Shown: positions 23,631-32,792 of the stretch, in pieces
Layout: the number at the start of each line of letters is the position of its first letter
Position numbering within the stretch: position 1 is the first letter of the stretch
From: Kitasatospora mediocidica KCTC 9733
GTDB lineage: Bacteria > Actinomycetota > Actinomycetes > Streptomycetales > Streptomycetaceae
Reading direction: 5' to 3'
Assembly: GCF_000744225.1 (NCBI RefSeq)
Contig: NZ_JQLN01000006.1
Coordinates: 310,001-374,000 of the forward strand
DNA: 64,000 bases
Position numbers and translations under genes: made by a program
The notes under the pieces: generated by a model
Databases searched by the model: none
The model's input: the letters and a program-made list of their open reading frames with translations, nothing else
What the model was told of the DNA's origin: nothing

Positions 23631-24899
23631 TCAGGGCCGGTCGTCGACGGCGCGCTGCAGTACCAGGGCGGCGTTGCAGCCCATCAGGCCGCGGCTCAGC
23701 ACGAGTGCCGTCCGCAGCCGCAGCTGGCGGGGATGGCCGGTGACGAGGTCGAGGTCGTGGCGCACCTCGGTGATGTTGGGCGTGGGCGGCACCACGCCGT
23801 GTTCCAGCGCGAGCACCGCCGCCGCCGCGTCCAGCGACGACGCGCCGGAGTACGCCCGGCCGAAGCCGGTCTTGGGCGCCGTCACCGGCACGTCCGCCGC
23901 GTGCGGGCCCAGCGCGTCGGCGATCGCCAGCGCCTCGGCCTGGTCGGCGGCCGGCACGCCCAGGGCGTCGGCGAAGACCACGTCGACGTCGGCGGCCGAG
24001 CAGCCGGCCTCCGCCAGGGCGGCCTGGATCGCCCGGGCCAGTCCCTGCCGGGACCGTCCCCAGTCGCCGGTGCCGGTGAACGTCGCGGCGTGCCCGGCGA
24101 CCACCGCCCGGATCCGCGCGCCGCGCCGCAGCGCCGCCGCCTCCTCCTCCACCACGAACATCGCGCCGCCCTCGGCGGGCGAGAAGCCGCAGGCGTCCTC
24201 GGTGAACGGGAGGTAGGCGCGCTGCGGGTCCTGGGCGAGGCTGAGCTCGGGGTAACCGAGCTGGCAGACCACCGAGTAGGGCGCGAGCGGCGCCTCGGTG
24301 GCGCCGACCACGACCGCGTCGGTGCCGCGCCGGATCGACCGGCAGGCCTGGGCGAAGGCGTCCAGGCCGCCGGCCTCGTCGTTGGCCAGCACCCCGCACG
24401 GCCCCTGGAAGCCGCCGCGGATGGAGATCTGCCCGGTGCTGGCCGCGTAGAACCAGGCGATGGACTGATACGGGCCGACGAAGTGCGGTCCCTGGCCCCA
24501 CAGTTGCTGGAGCTCACCCTGACCGAACTCGCCACCGCCGGAGCCCGCGGCGGTCACCACGCCGATGGCGAACGGATCCTGTGGGTCGGTCGCCAACCCG
24601 GCGTCGGACAGCGCGAGATCGGCCGCGGCCATGGCGAAATGGGTGAAGCGGTCGGTCTGCACCAGGAAGCGGCTCTCGATCAGCCCGGCCGGGTCGAAGT
24701 CGTTGACCTGGCCGGCCACCCGAAGCGGCAGTTCGGTGCAGCCCTCGCGGGTGACCGGTCCGAGCACGGTGGTTCCCTGCTGGACGGCTTTCCAGAAGGC
24801 GTCGGTCCCGACGCCGTTCGGGGCGATCACACCCAGGCCGGTCACCACCGCCCGCCGGCCGGCCCGGGCTTGTGGTTCCTGCTGTTCCGGTTCCCTCAT
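23631..24899 (-). CDS. Ketosynthase beta / chain-length factor (WhiE ORFIV-like)
   Basis: A 422-residue partner of KS-alpha that sets chain length. It has the KAS fold but no active-site cysteine: the site reads GVLANDEAGGLDA with Glu175, where many chain-length factors have Gln. The ATG at 24899 overlaps the KS-alpha stop by four bases, so the two subunits are made stoichiometrically. Chain length cannot be predicted safely from sequence; whiE systems usually make a C24 dodecaketide. Confidence 0.93.
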   Translation of the reverse strand: MREPEQQEPQARAGRRAVVTGLGVIAPNGVGTDAFWKAVQQGTTVLGPVTREGCTELPLRVAGQVNDFDPAGLIESRFLVQTDRFTHFAMAAADLALSDAGLATDPQDPFAIGVVTAAGSGGGEFGQGELQQLWGQGPHFVGPYQSIAWFYAASTGQISIRGGFQGPCGVLANDEAGGLDAFAQACRSIRRGTDAVVVGATEAPLAPYSVVCQLGYPELSLAQDPQRAYLPFTEDACGFSPAEGGAMFVVEEEAAALRRGARIRAVVAGHAATFTGTGDWGRSRQGLARAIQAALAEAGCSAADVDVVFADALGVPAADQAEALAIADALGPHAADVPVTAPKTGFGRAYSGASSLDAAAAVLALEHGVVPPTPNITEVRHDLDLVTGHPRQLRLRTALVLSRGLMGCNAALVLQRAVDDRP

Positions 24900-26164
24900 G
24901 AGGGCCTCCCGTTGTCTCGCGCCAGTACCACCGCGGACTGGAAGCCGCCGAAGCCGCTGCCGACCGAGAGCACGGTCCGCAGCCTCGCCTCGCGCGCGAT
25001 CCTCGGCACGTAGTCGAGATCGCAGTCCGGGTCCGGGGTCTCGTAGTTCGCGGTCGGCGGCACCACGCCGTTGGCCAGCGCCAGGGCGCAGGCGACCAGT
25101 TCGATCGCCCCGATGGCCCCGAGCGAGTGGCCGACCATGGACTTGATCGAGCTCATCGGGATGTCGTACGCATGGGAGCCCAGGGAGCGTTTGACGGCCG
25201 CGGTCTCGTGCCGGTCGTTCTGCTTGGTGCCTGAACCGTGCGCGTTGACGTAGTCCACCGCGCCGGGGTCGAGCCGGGCCTGCGCGAGCGCCCGGTCGAT
25301 CGCCTCGGACATCTCCCGGCCCTCGGTGGTGAGACCGGTCATGTGGTACGCGTTGCCGAAGGTGGCGAAACCGCGGATCTCGCAGTAGATCCGGGCGCCG
25401 CGGGCGCGCGCGTGCTCCAGCTCCTCCAGGACGAGCACCGCGGCGCCCTCGCCCAGGACGAAGCCGTCCCGCTGGGCGTCGAACGGCCGGGAGGCGTGCG
25501 CGGGGTCGTCGTTGCGGGTGGAGGTCGCTTTGATCGCGTCGAAGCAGGCCACCGTGATCGGGGAGATCGGCGAGTCCGCGGCGCCGGCCACGATGATGTC
25601 GGCCTTGCCCTCCTCGATGGCGTGGAAGGCGTGGCCGACCGCGTCGAGGCCGGAGGTGCAGCCGGTCGAGACGGTCTGTACCGGGCCGTGCGCGCCGATC
25701 TCCTCGGCCACCTCGGAGGCCAGCGCGCTGGGCGAGAAGGCCCGGTGCAGATGCGCCCCGGCGCCGCGGGCGTCGACGTCCCAGCGGCCGCCCGAGCTGC
25801 TGACCGCCACGTAGTCGTGCTCCAGCCGGGTGGTCCCGCCGACCGCCGAGCCCAGCGACACGCCGACCCGCCAGAGGTCCTGCAGCCCGAGGTCGAGCCC
25901 CGAGTCGCGGACCGCTTCGGTGGCCGCCGCCAGTGCGAACTGCACGTAGCGGTCGGAGCGTTCGGCCCGCACCGGGTCCAGTCCGCAGGCCACCGCGTCG
26001 AAGTCGCACTCCGCGGCGATCCGGGAGCGGAAGCCCGCGGGGTCGAACAGGGTGATGCCGCGGGTCGCGGTCTGCCCAGCGGTGAGCAGGTCCCAGAAGG
26101 CCCGCACGCCTATGCCGCCGGGAGCGACCACGCCCAGCCCGGTGACCGCCACCCGGCGGGTCAC
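24896..26164 (-). CDS. Ketosynthase alpha of the spore-pigment PKS (WhiE ORFIII-like)
   Basis: A 422-residue condensing subunit with Cys169 (VSTGCTSGLDAVGHA) and catalytic histidines in NAHGSGT and MVGHSLGA. It elongates malonyl units on the ACP together with the chain-length factor. It starts at GTG in a four-base overlap with the cupin gene and ends in a four-base overlap with the next. The tight coupling of I-II-III-IV-V-VI-VII genes matches the S. coelicolor whiE layout. Confidence 0.95.
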   Translation of the reverse strand: MTRRVAVTGLGVVAPGGIGVRAFWDLLTAGQTATRGITLFDPAGFRSRIAAECDFDAVACGLDPVRAERSDRYVQFALAAATEAVRDSGLDLGLQDLWRVGVSLGSAVGGTTRLEHDYVAVSSSGGRWDVDARGAGAHLHRAFSPSALASEVAEEIGAHGPVQTVSTGCTSGLDAVGHAFHAIEEGKADIIVAGAADSPISPITVACFDAIKATSTRNDDPAHASRPFDAQRDGFVLGEGAAVLVLEELEHARARGARIYCEIRGFATFGNAYHMTGLTTEGREMSEAIDRALAQARLDPGAVDYVNAHGSGTKQNDRHETAAVKRSLGSHAYDIPMSSIKSMVGHSLGAIGAIELVACALALANGVVPPTANYETPDPDCDLDYVPRIAREARLRTVLSVGSGFGGFQSAVVLARDNGRPS

Positions 26165-26577
26165 GTCCGTGCCCCCAGCTGGGCCGCGTCCTCGGTCTCC
26201 TCGGTGTCCACGTGGCCGAGCTCGGGGCGCGGGGCCAGCGGTCCCAGATGGAAGACCATCCGCGCCTCGGTGCTGCCCACGTTGCGGAACCGGTGCTTGA
26301 CCTCACGCGGGATCATGAGCCCCTGGTCAGGCCGCAGCGGATGGCTCTCGCCGTCCAGGTCCACCTCCAGCGAACCGCTGACGACGAAGACGAACTCCTC
26401 GGAGTACGGGTGGTAGTGCTCACCGATCCGCTCGCCGGGCTGGATGATCGCCACGCCCATGAACCCGCTGGTGGCTCCCACCGACGTCGGGGTGAGCAGG
26501 GCGCGCAGGTCGCCGCCGCGGCGACGGTTGGGCTGCGTCTGGTCGAGGTGCACGATGCGGGATGACTCAGTGCTCAT
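26161..26577 (-). CDS. Cupin-domain protein (WhiE ORFII-like)
   Basis: A 138-residue single-domain cupin. The metal site is evident: GEHYHPYSEEFVFVVSG (two His and a Glu) and the second motif VKHRFRNVG. Proteins in this position of whiE clusters are required for normal pigment but their reaction is not settled; a cyclisation or oxygenation assist is possible. ATG 26577 is used; the long Arg-rich upstream frame is a shadow of the neighbouring gene. Confidence 0.88.
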   Translation of the reverse strand: MSTESSRIVHLDQTQPNRRRGGDLRALLTPTSVGATSGFMGVAIIQPGERIGEHYHPYSEEFVFVVSGSLEVDLDGESHPLRPDQGLMIPREVKHRFRNVGSTEARMVFHLGPLAPRPELGHVDTEETEDAAQLGART

Positions 26578-26633
26578 GATCGCTCTCTCTGGCTTTCTCG
26601 TGGTGCGGGTGGGGAGCCGGGGGACCCCGGGGT

Positions 26634-27785
26634 TCAGGACTCCTGCGTCCGGCGGTCGGTGACCGGGTCCATCGCGCAGTCGGCGAGGTAGCGCCGGACG
26701 CCCTCCTCGGTGCTCAGGTCCCCGCCGGGGCCGAGGTCGAGCAGCCGTCCGAGCTCGGCCGCCGCGCCGCGCAGGCCCGGACCGGCCGCCGTCTCGCGGT
26801 GCGGCCCGCGGAGGTCGACCACCCGGACCAGCACGTCCTCGCTGAGGAAGACCGTGCCGGCGACCATCGGCTGCGCCGGGTCGGCGGCCGCGGCCCGGTC
26901 CAGGTCCGCGAGCAGCTGGGCGGCGGCCGGGCCGCAACCGGGGCGCACGGTGTGCAGGTAGGCCAGACGGGTGAGTTCGCCCGCGGTCCCGGGTGCGGCG
27001 TCCACCCGGTGCACGGCGGGCAGCGCCGCGCGGGCGAAGAAGGTCCGCGCCGAGGTCGGGTCGCTGAGGTCACGGGCCTCCTCCAGGTACGGGTTGACGG
27101 CCTCCTCGACCGCCCGCACTTCGGGCTGGGACGCGACGTGCCGCAGCGCGTTGCCCAGGTCGCCCGCCACCTCGACGGCCCGCACCACCCGGTTGCCGTG
27201 CATGAACAGCGACGTGCGCAGCAGCTGCGTGACGCCGTCCACCCGGGCCTTGGGGGAGCGGTAGCCGGCCAGGATCTTGGCGACGGCGGGCTCGCTGCCC
27301 GGCTTCACCGTGAAGGTGAGCGCGTGCCGGACCACGCCGCCAGTGGCCAGCGGCGGCGCGGGCACCGGGTCGAGCCCGGTCCGGTACGTGGTGCCGCCCT
27401 TCGCGGGCGCGCCGGGGGCGTGCTGCGCGGCGGCATGGACGGCCGACGGCTCGGGGGTCTCGCGGGCGATCACGAACCGCAGCGACTGCGTGTCGCGGAC
27501 GCAGCCGTGCAGCGGTTCGACCAGCGTGCGGTGGGCGGGGCTGTCCACCCAGGAGAGGAACGGCTCGGCGGCCTCCCACTCGCTGGTGATCAGCCACTGC
27601 GAGGAGTTCCCCAGCGACTGGCAGAGCTGGTCGCTGACGTGGCCCGGCAGCCCCGCCACCTGGTGGCGGATCTGTTCGTAGGCCATCAGGAACTTCTCCT
27701 GGTGGCCGTCGAGGACGTCCAGCAGCAGCACCACCCGCAGCCGGGGCGTGTCGACTGCGGGGAGCGTGGACTGTTGGTCGGTCAT
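26634..27785 (-). CDS. SchA/CurD-like protein (WhiE ORFI-like)
   Basis: A 383-residue protein made of repeated ferredoxin-like (antibiotic-biosynthesis-monooxygenase-type) units: an N-terminal one (LRVVLLLDVLDGHQEKFLMA), a central one (RHALTFTVKPGSEPAVAKIL) and a C-terminal one (LAYLHTVRPGCGPAAAQLL). It is the first gene of the pigment operon, as in whiE and the homologous sch and cur loci; its role is unknown. The ATG at 27785 is used, but a TTG at 27794 sits better relative to the AGGAGG site. Confidence 0.85.
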   Translation of the reverse strand: MTDQQSTLPAVDTPRLRVVLLLDVLDGHQEKFLMAYEQIRHQVAGLPGHVSDQLCQSLGNSSQWLITSEWEAAEPFLSWVDSPAHRTLVEPLHGCVRDTQSLRFVIARETPEPSAVHAAAQHAPGAPAKGGTTYRTGLDPVPAPPLATGGVVRHALTFTVKPGSEPAVAKILAGYRSPKARVDGVTQLLRTSLFMHGNRVVRAVEVAGDLGNALRHVASQPEVRAVEEAVNPYLEEARDLSDPTSARTFFARAALPAVHRVDAAPGTAGELTRLAYLHTVRPGCGPAAAQLLADLDRAAAADPAQPMVAGTVFLSEDVLVRVVDLRGPHRETAAGPGLRGAAAELGRLLDLGPGGDLSTEEGVRRYLADCAMDPVTDRRTQES

Positions 27786-28036
27786 GGTGGTCAAGGTGCT
27801 CGTTCCTCCTGGATGCGGCGGGGCGGCTCGTCCCGGATCGCGCGGGCCGCCACGGGATCTGGGCGCGACCGATCGCATGCGTTCGATGCTTACGCACCGC
27901 AACGGATGTCGCGCGATGCGTGAGTCGTGCGAGTGAAGATCCGGTGCGCGCCCGCCCGGCTGGGAATAGACAAGCCCAGCCGGGAACGACCGTCGCCGCC
28001 CGCGACGGGGCCCGCGTACGTGTCTGGAGAGAGTTG
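27786..28036. promoter_or_regulatory. Divergent promoter region of the spore-pigment cluster
   Basis: A 251-bp gap between WhiE-I-like and WhiE-VIII-like genes. In S. coelicolor both divergent promoters act late in sporulation, and the ORFVIII one depends on sigma-F; I could not pick a confident sigma-F hexamer here. A 10-bp perfect hairpin lies at 27955-27984 in the leader of the hydroxylase gene. Confidence 0.6.
27955..27984. promoter_or_regulatory. Leader hairpin of the pigment hydroxylase gene
   Basis: CCCGGCTGGG and CCCAGCCGGG enclose a 10-base AT-richer loop, 52 bp upstream of the hydroxylase start codon. It may be an operator, or an mRNA stem in the 5' leader. Confidence 0.55.
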
Positions 28037-29671
28037 ATGACGTCGAAGGTCGACGACCGTGTGCCCGTCCTGATCGTCGGTGGCTCGCTGGTCGGTCTGT
28101 CCACCTCGCTGTTCCTCGGCCGCCTCGGCATCGAGCACCTGCTCGTCGAGCGGCACGCGCGGACCTCGCACCATCCGCGCGGGCGCGGCAACAACGTGCG
28201 CACCATGGAGCTGTACCGCACGGCCGGCGTCGAGCCGCTGATCCGCGAGGCCGCCTCCGTGCTGGCCGAGAATCACGGGATCCTGCAGGCCGACACGCTC
28301 ACCGGCGCGGACCAGGAATGGCTCTTCAAGCAGATCGACCCGGGCGGCGCGCTGTCCCGGCTCAGCCCGTCCGGCTGGTGCCTGTGCAGCCAGAACGACC
28401 TGGAGCCGGTGCTGCTGCGCGGTGCGCGCGCGCTCGGCGGCGAGCTGCGCTTCGGCACCGAGCTGGTCTCCTTCGAGCAGGACGGCGACGGCGTGACGGC
28501 CGTGGTCCGCGACCGCGACACCGGCGCGAGCCGTACCGTGCGGGCCGGCTACCTGGTCGCCGCCGACGGCCCGCGCAGCCCGGTCCGGGAGAAGCTCGGC
28601 ATCGGGCTGACCGGGCAGGGCGACCTGTTCCACAACGTGAGCATCACCTTCCGCGCCAAGCGTCTGGCCGACGCGGTGGGCGACCGCCGGTTCATCGTCT
28701 GCTACCTGACGAACCCGCAGAGCCCGGGCGCGCTGCTGCCCGTCGACAACGAGGAGCACTGGGTCTTCCACGCGCCCTGGCGCCCAGACGGCGGCGAGAC
28801 GCTGGAGGACTTCACCGACGAGCGCTGCGCGGAGCTGATCCGCACCGCGACCGGCGTGCCCGACCTGGAGGTGGAGATCACCGGCAAGGCGCCCTGGCAC
28901 GCCGCCGAACGGGTGGCGCAGCGCTACGGCGACGGCCGGGTCTTCCTGGTCGGCGACTCGGCCCACGAGATGTCCCCCACCGGCGCGTTCGGCTCCAACA
29001 CCGGGATCCAGGACGCCCACAACCTGGCCTGGAAGCTCGCCGCCGTGCTCGGCGGCTGGGCCGGCCCGGGCCTGCTGGAGTCGTACGACGCCGAGCGCCG
29101 CCCGGTCGCGCTGGCCACCAGCGCGCGCGCCTCCGCCCGCTCGGCCGAGCACCGCCACCCCGGCTACGACGTCAGCCCCGGCGTCGGGCGCCAGGCCGGG
29201 ATGCTCGCGGTGGTGCTGGGCTACCGCTACCCCGGCGGTGCGGTGCTGGGCGCCGACCCCGACGGGCCGGCGGTCCCCGAGAACTTCCGCCCGGTGGCCG
29301 AACCCGGCGGCCGGGCCCCGCACCTGTGGGTGCACCGGGACGGCGTCCGGCTCTCGACGCTCGACCTGTACGAGCGGGTGCCGGTGCTGCTGAGCGGCCC
29401 CGAGGGCGGGGCCTGGCACCGGGCCGGCCTGCGGGTCGCCGAGCGCACCGGCGTACCGATGGCCTGCTACCGGGTGGGCGACGGCGGCGACCACGAGCTG
29501 GTCCCGGAGCCCGGCCCGGACTGGGCCGAGCTGCACGGGACGACGGTGGGCGGCGCGGTGCTGGTGCGACCCGACGGGTTCGTGGCGTGGCGCTCGGCGG
29601 AGGGCTTCGCGGGCGCGCACGAGGATGAGCTTGAGGGCGTGCTGGCCGGCGTGTTCGGCCGGTCCGGGTGA
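28037..29671 (+). CDS. FAD-dependent aromatic polyketide hydroxylase (WhiE ORFVIII-like)
   Basis: A 544-residue flavin monooxygenase that probably hydroxylates the pigment polyketide. The FAD-binding motif VLIVGGSLVGLS is near the N-terminus, the substrate-domain DG motif is VAADGPRSPVREKLG, and the second FAD motif is VFLVGDSAHEMSPTGAFG. The C-terminal thioredoxin-like domain is present. The ATG at 28037 follows GGAGAG. It is divergent from the other pigment genes, as in whiE. Confidence 0.93.
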   Translation: MTSKVDDRVPVLIVGGSLVGLSTSLFLGRLGIEHLLVERHARTSHHPRGRGNNVRTMELYRTAGVEPLIREAASVLAENHGILQADTLTGADQEWLFKQIDPGGALSRLSPSGWCLCSQNDLEPVLLRGARALGGELRFGTELVSFEQDGDGVTAVVRDRDTGASRTVRAGYLVAADGPRSPVREKLGIGLTGQGDLFHNVSITFRAKRLADAVGDRRFIVCYLTNPQSPGALLPVDNEEHWVFHAPWRPDGGETLEDFTDERCAELIRTATGVPDLEVEITGKAPWHAAERVAQRYGDGRVFLVGDSAHEMSPTGAFGSNTGIQDAHNLAWKLAAVLGGWAGPGLLESYDAERRPVALATSARASARSAEHRHPGYDVSPGVGRQAGMLAVVLGYRYPGGAVLGADPDGPAVPENFRPVAEPGGRAPHLWVHRDGVRLSTLDLYERVPVLLSGPEGGAWHRAGLRVAERTGVPMACYRVGDGGDHELVPEPGPDWAELHGTTVGGAVLVRPDGFVAWRSAEGFAGAHEDELEGVLAGVFGRSG

Positions 29672-29676
29672 GTTAT

Positions 29677-29715
29677 CGGCCGCTACCGGCTCAGGAGGTG
29701 ACCCGGTAGCGGCCG
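29677..29715. terminator. Bidirectional terminator overlapping the multicopper oxidase 3' end
   Basis: CGGCCGCTACCGG and CCGGTAGCGGCCG form a 13-bp perfect stem with a 13-base loop. The right arm lies inside the last codons of the leftward oxidase gene (stop at 29691), so one element ends both convergent genes. Confidence 0.75.
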
Positions 29716-30881
29716 ACCATGCCGCCCATCATGTGGTGGGTGACGTGGCAGTGGTAGATCCAGTCGCCCGGGTTGTCCTCGGTGTACTCGACGGTCAGCG
29801 TGGTGGAGGGCGCGATGATCTGCGAGTCCACCCACCCCTGGAAGCCCTCGTTGCTGCGCCAGCGGTGCCCGTGCAGATGGAAGACGTGGGTCTCGTTGCC
29901 GAGTGCGGCGATCCGCCAGCGCACCCGCTCCCCGGCCTTCGCCGTGAAGGTCGGGGTGTTGTCGACGAACGCGCCGCCGTTGAACATGTTGGTGTTCTGC
30001 GCGAGGGAGGGGACGTCGGCGGGCGAGGCGTCGTGGCAGAAGAGCACGAACTCCCGGTCCACCGGCGGAGTCTGCTCGTCGGTGACGGCGATGATGCCGA
30101 ACATGCCCAGCTCCGCGCCGATCTCCATCACGTCGGGCCTGGGGTGGGTGGAGGCGCTGCCGTCGGGCAGCGGAATCGACTGAGGCACCGAGTGGTCGTG
30201 GTAGGGCCAGGTGCCCACCGAGCTGGGGCGGCAGACCCAGGTGTAGGTGTAGCTCTCCCCGACCGCGACGGCGGTGCCCGGCCGGTCCGGCTCGTCGGCC
30301 AGCCAGCCGCCGTCGTTGTCGCGGTCGTAGCCGACCCCGTGCGGGTGCAGGCTGTGCGGCCAGCGGTAGTGCGTGTCGTTGTTGCGGAAGTGCACCCGGA
30401 TGGTGTCGCCGACCTCGGCGCGCAGCACCGGCCCGGGGATGCCGGTGTTGGGGCCGACGCCCTGCGGGCTGAGGTCCGGGTCCAGCGGGGCGGCCCAGTT
30501 GGGGGTGTAGGCGCGCAGGCCGATCGCCCAGAAGCTCGTCTGCGCGGCCGTGAAGCGCATCCCCGTCATGCCGTCGTAGCCGTTGGGCACCGCGTTGTGC
30601 TCGAAGGAGTCGGCCTGCACCCAGTACTCGCGGACCGTGCCGCTCGCGCGGAACTTCTCGACGGCGAACGGGTCGACGGCGCCGGGTGCCTGCGACGGGT
30701 GCGGTGCGTGCGGGGTCTGCGGTGCCTGTGGTGCCGTCAGGGCCTGGGCGCGGGCCGCGGCCGGGGCCCCGAGCTGCGCCGAGACCGCCAGCCCGGCGAG
30801 GGCGCCGCCGCCCAGCAGGGTGCGAAGCACGGTTCGGCGGTCGTCCTCGCGGTTCTCGGCACGCGCCGGGTCCACTGGCAT
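29691..30881 (-). CDS. Tat-exported two-domain multicopper oxidase
   Basis: A 396-residue extracellular laccase-like or copper-oxidase enzyme. The N-terminus has a twin-arginine signal (DDRRTVLRTLLGGG) and a Pro/Ala linker. Copper ligands are complete: LHPHG and WPYHDH in the first cupredoxin domain, HVFHLHGH and IYHCHVTHHMMGGM in the second. Two-domain oxidases are typical of streptomycetes (small laccase). It lies beside the pigment hydroxylase, and oxidation of the pigment is conceivable, but a role in copper homeostasis is equally likely given the CopCD fusion 4 kb away. Confidence 0.88.
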   Translation of the reverse strand: MPVDPARAENREDDRRTVLRTLLGGGALAGLAVSAQLGAPAAARAQALTAPQAPQTPHAPHPSQAPGAVDPFAVEKFRASGTVREYWVQADSFEHNAVPNGYDGMTGMRFTAAQTSFWAIGLRAYTPNWAAPLDPDLSPQGVGPNTGIPGPVLRAEVGDTIRVHFRNNDTHYRWPHSLHPHGVGYDRDNDGGWLADEPDRPGTAVAVGESYTYTWVCRPSSVGTWPYHDHSVPQSIPLPDGSASTHPRPDVMEIGAELGMFGIIAVTDEQTPPVDREFVLFCHDASPADVPSLAQNTNMFNGGAFVDNTPTFTAKAGERVRWRIAALGNETHVFHLHGHRWRSNEGFQGWVDSQIIAPSTTLTVEYTEDNPGDWIYHCHVTHHMMGGMVGRYRVTS

Positions 30882-31061
30882 GGCGTCCTCTCAGGTCGTC
30901 GAGTGTCTCGCAGCAGCCGATCGGTGGTCGAGCCGGTCGGCGTCGATCACCCCGCTCGCGGGGAGACTAATCGGACTTAGCGGACAATCACCGGTCACCA
31001 CTCGGGAGAGTCGCCCAGTCGGCGGCCGACCCGGCGGCCGTGCGTCGAAGCCCACCGCCGC

Positions 31062-32792
31062 TCACCGGGGCGGCTGGGTCTGGACGTCCTGGGGGCGGCC
31101 GGCCACGATGCGGCCGATGTTGCGCAGCGAGTTCCCGCCGCTGCGGTCCAGGTAGTTGGAGTGCGAGGCGAAGCCCGGCGGGCCGTCGGCGACGTCGAAG
31201 CGGCGGGCGCCGAAGTCGGCGCTCGCGGGGTCCGGTCCGAACCAGAGCCGGTCGCCGTCGCTCCGCGCGAACAGGGTGTCGCCCAGCCAGCCGCCGACCG
31301 CCGCGCCGAACGGGCCGCCCAGGCCCGCGCCGGTCACCGCGCCCCGGGCGTCGGCCCGTACGCGTTCGCCGGCGGGCAGGTGGCTGACCGGGTCGTTCTC
31401 GGCGGCGCCGACCCAGACGTGGTCGGCGGGCACGCCCAGGTCGGCGGCCCTGCGGGCGTCGACGCCGGGGCTGCCGATCAGGACGACGTCATCGGCGCCG
31501 GTGCCGCCGGGGCCCTGCCCGGCCAGGCCCACGGTCAGCGAACCGTAGCTGTGCCCGACGGCGGTCAGGTGCGCGGCGGGGCCCTGGTGGGTGGCGCGCA
31601 GCCCGGCCGTGAAGCGTTGGTAGGAGCGGGCACCGCGCACCGCGCGGTCGGTGCTCAGCACCTCGGCCGGCGCCGGATCCTGCGGGGAGAGCCGGTCCAG
31701 GCCGGGCGGCGGATCGTAGCCGAGCCAGACCAGGGAGGCCGTGCTGCGGGACGGATCGGCCTGCTGCGCGGCCCGCCAGATGTTGAGCGCGCGGTCACCG
31801 TCCTTGCCGCCGACGCCGGCGAGGTCGGTCCCGACGCCGGGGACATAGGTGCTGACGTCGGTCGCGGTGTCCGGGTCGCCGAAGGAGAGGATGCAGCGTC
31901 CCTGGCCCTCGTCCGACAGGCCGTACAGGAAGTCCGGCGGCCACTGGCCGGCATCGCGGTCCAGCCGGTCCTGGACGGCCTGGAAACCGGCCAGCGCGGC
32001 CTGCTCGGCCTCGCTCGACTGCCGGTCGCCGTGGGCGGCGAGGTACTTCCTGAGGGTGATCCGGTTGGCCTGGTCGCGGGCGGCCGCGGGCACGCCGTCG
32101 CGGTTGCCGACCAGCTCCGGGTAGTGCTGGACGAGCAACTGGCGCAGGTCCGGCGTCAGTGCCCGCCACCAGGCGCTGACGGCGACGGGGTCGGCGCTCG
32201 CGGGAGGCAGGCCGGCGGCCAGCAGCGTCCGGGCGTCCGCCGCGTCGGCCCGCGCCGTCCGGGTGTCGAGCCCGCTGCCGTCGGCGGCGTGGTCGGCGAG
32301 GCGCTCCAGCTGGGCGGCGGCCTGCCGGTCGGCGCGGTCCGCGTCGTGCAGTGCCTGGGCGACGCGGGTGGTGATGCTCCGTACGGCGGCCGACCGGTCG
32401 GCGGTCACCTCGCGGTCGTGGCGCTCGCGGGGGTCGGCGGCGGGCGCGGTGACCGTGCCGTCGGCGGCCACCGTGCAGCCGGCGGCGCTCGCGTCGGCCA
32501 GGGCCTGAAGGAGGGTCGTCCGGGCGCTGAGGAACTCGGCGGCGGCGTCCCGCAGCAGTGCGCCCGCCGTCAGCAACTCGGTTTGAGCCGCGTCGAGTTG
32601 GGTGCACTGCACGGCGAGAACGGCTTGCGCCTGGGCGGCCGCGGCGCCGGTCCAGCAGCGGGCCGCGTCGGTGTGGATGTCCGCGACGGTGGCCAGGTGG
32701 CGGGCCAGGCTCCGGGCGAGGGTGTCGCAGGCGGTGCCGGCGTCGGCGAGTGGCTGGGGGTCGGCGTCGTGGAGCTGCTGGAGGCTGATCAT
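31062..32792 (-). CDS. DUF1023-type alpha/beta hydrolase
   Basis: A 576-residue protein with an N-terminal helical region (about 1-200, heptad-rich, WXG100-like) and a C-terminal alpha/beta hydrolase domain. The nucleophile elbow is TAVGHSYGSLT; an Asp in GAAENDPVSHL and His in FASHSNYL can complete the triad. Actinomycete DUF1023 proteins often accompany small helical partners resembling type VII secretion substrates, and this one overlaps the start of its neighbour's stop by one base. No signal peptide is seen. Function unknown. Confidence 0.78.
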   Translation of the reverse strand: MISLQQLHDADPQPLADAGTACDTLARSLARHLATVADIHTDAARCWTGAAAAQAQAVLAVQCTQLDAAQTELLTAGALLRDAAAEFLSARTTLLQALADASAAGCTVAADGTVTAPAADPRERHDREVTADRSAAVRSITTRVAQALHDADRADRQAAAQLERLADHAADGSGLDTRTARADAADARTLLAAGLPPASADPVAVSAWWRALTPDLRQLLVQHYPELVGNRDGVPAAARDQANRITLRKYLAAHGDRQSSEAEQAALAGFQAVQDRLDRDAGQWPPDFLYGLSDEGQGRCILSFGDPDTATDVSTYVPGVGTDLAGVGGKDGDRALNIWRAAQQADPSRSTASLVWLGYDPPPGLDRLSPQDPAPAEVLSTDRAVRGARSYQRFTAGLRATHQGPAAHLTAVGHSYGSLTVGLAGQGPGGTGADDVVLIGSPGVDARRAADLGVPADHVWVGAAENDPVSHLPAGERVRADARGAVTGAGLGGPFGAAVGGWLGDTLFARSDGDRLWFGPDPASADFGARRFDVADGPPGFASHSNYLDRSGGNSLRNIGRIVAGRPQDVQTQPPR

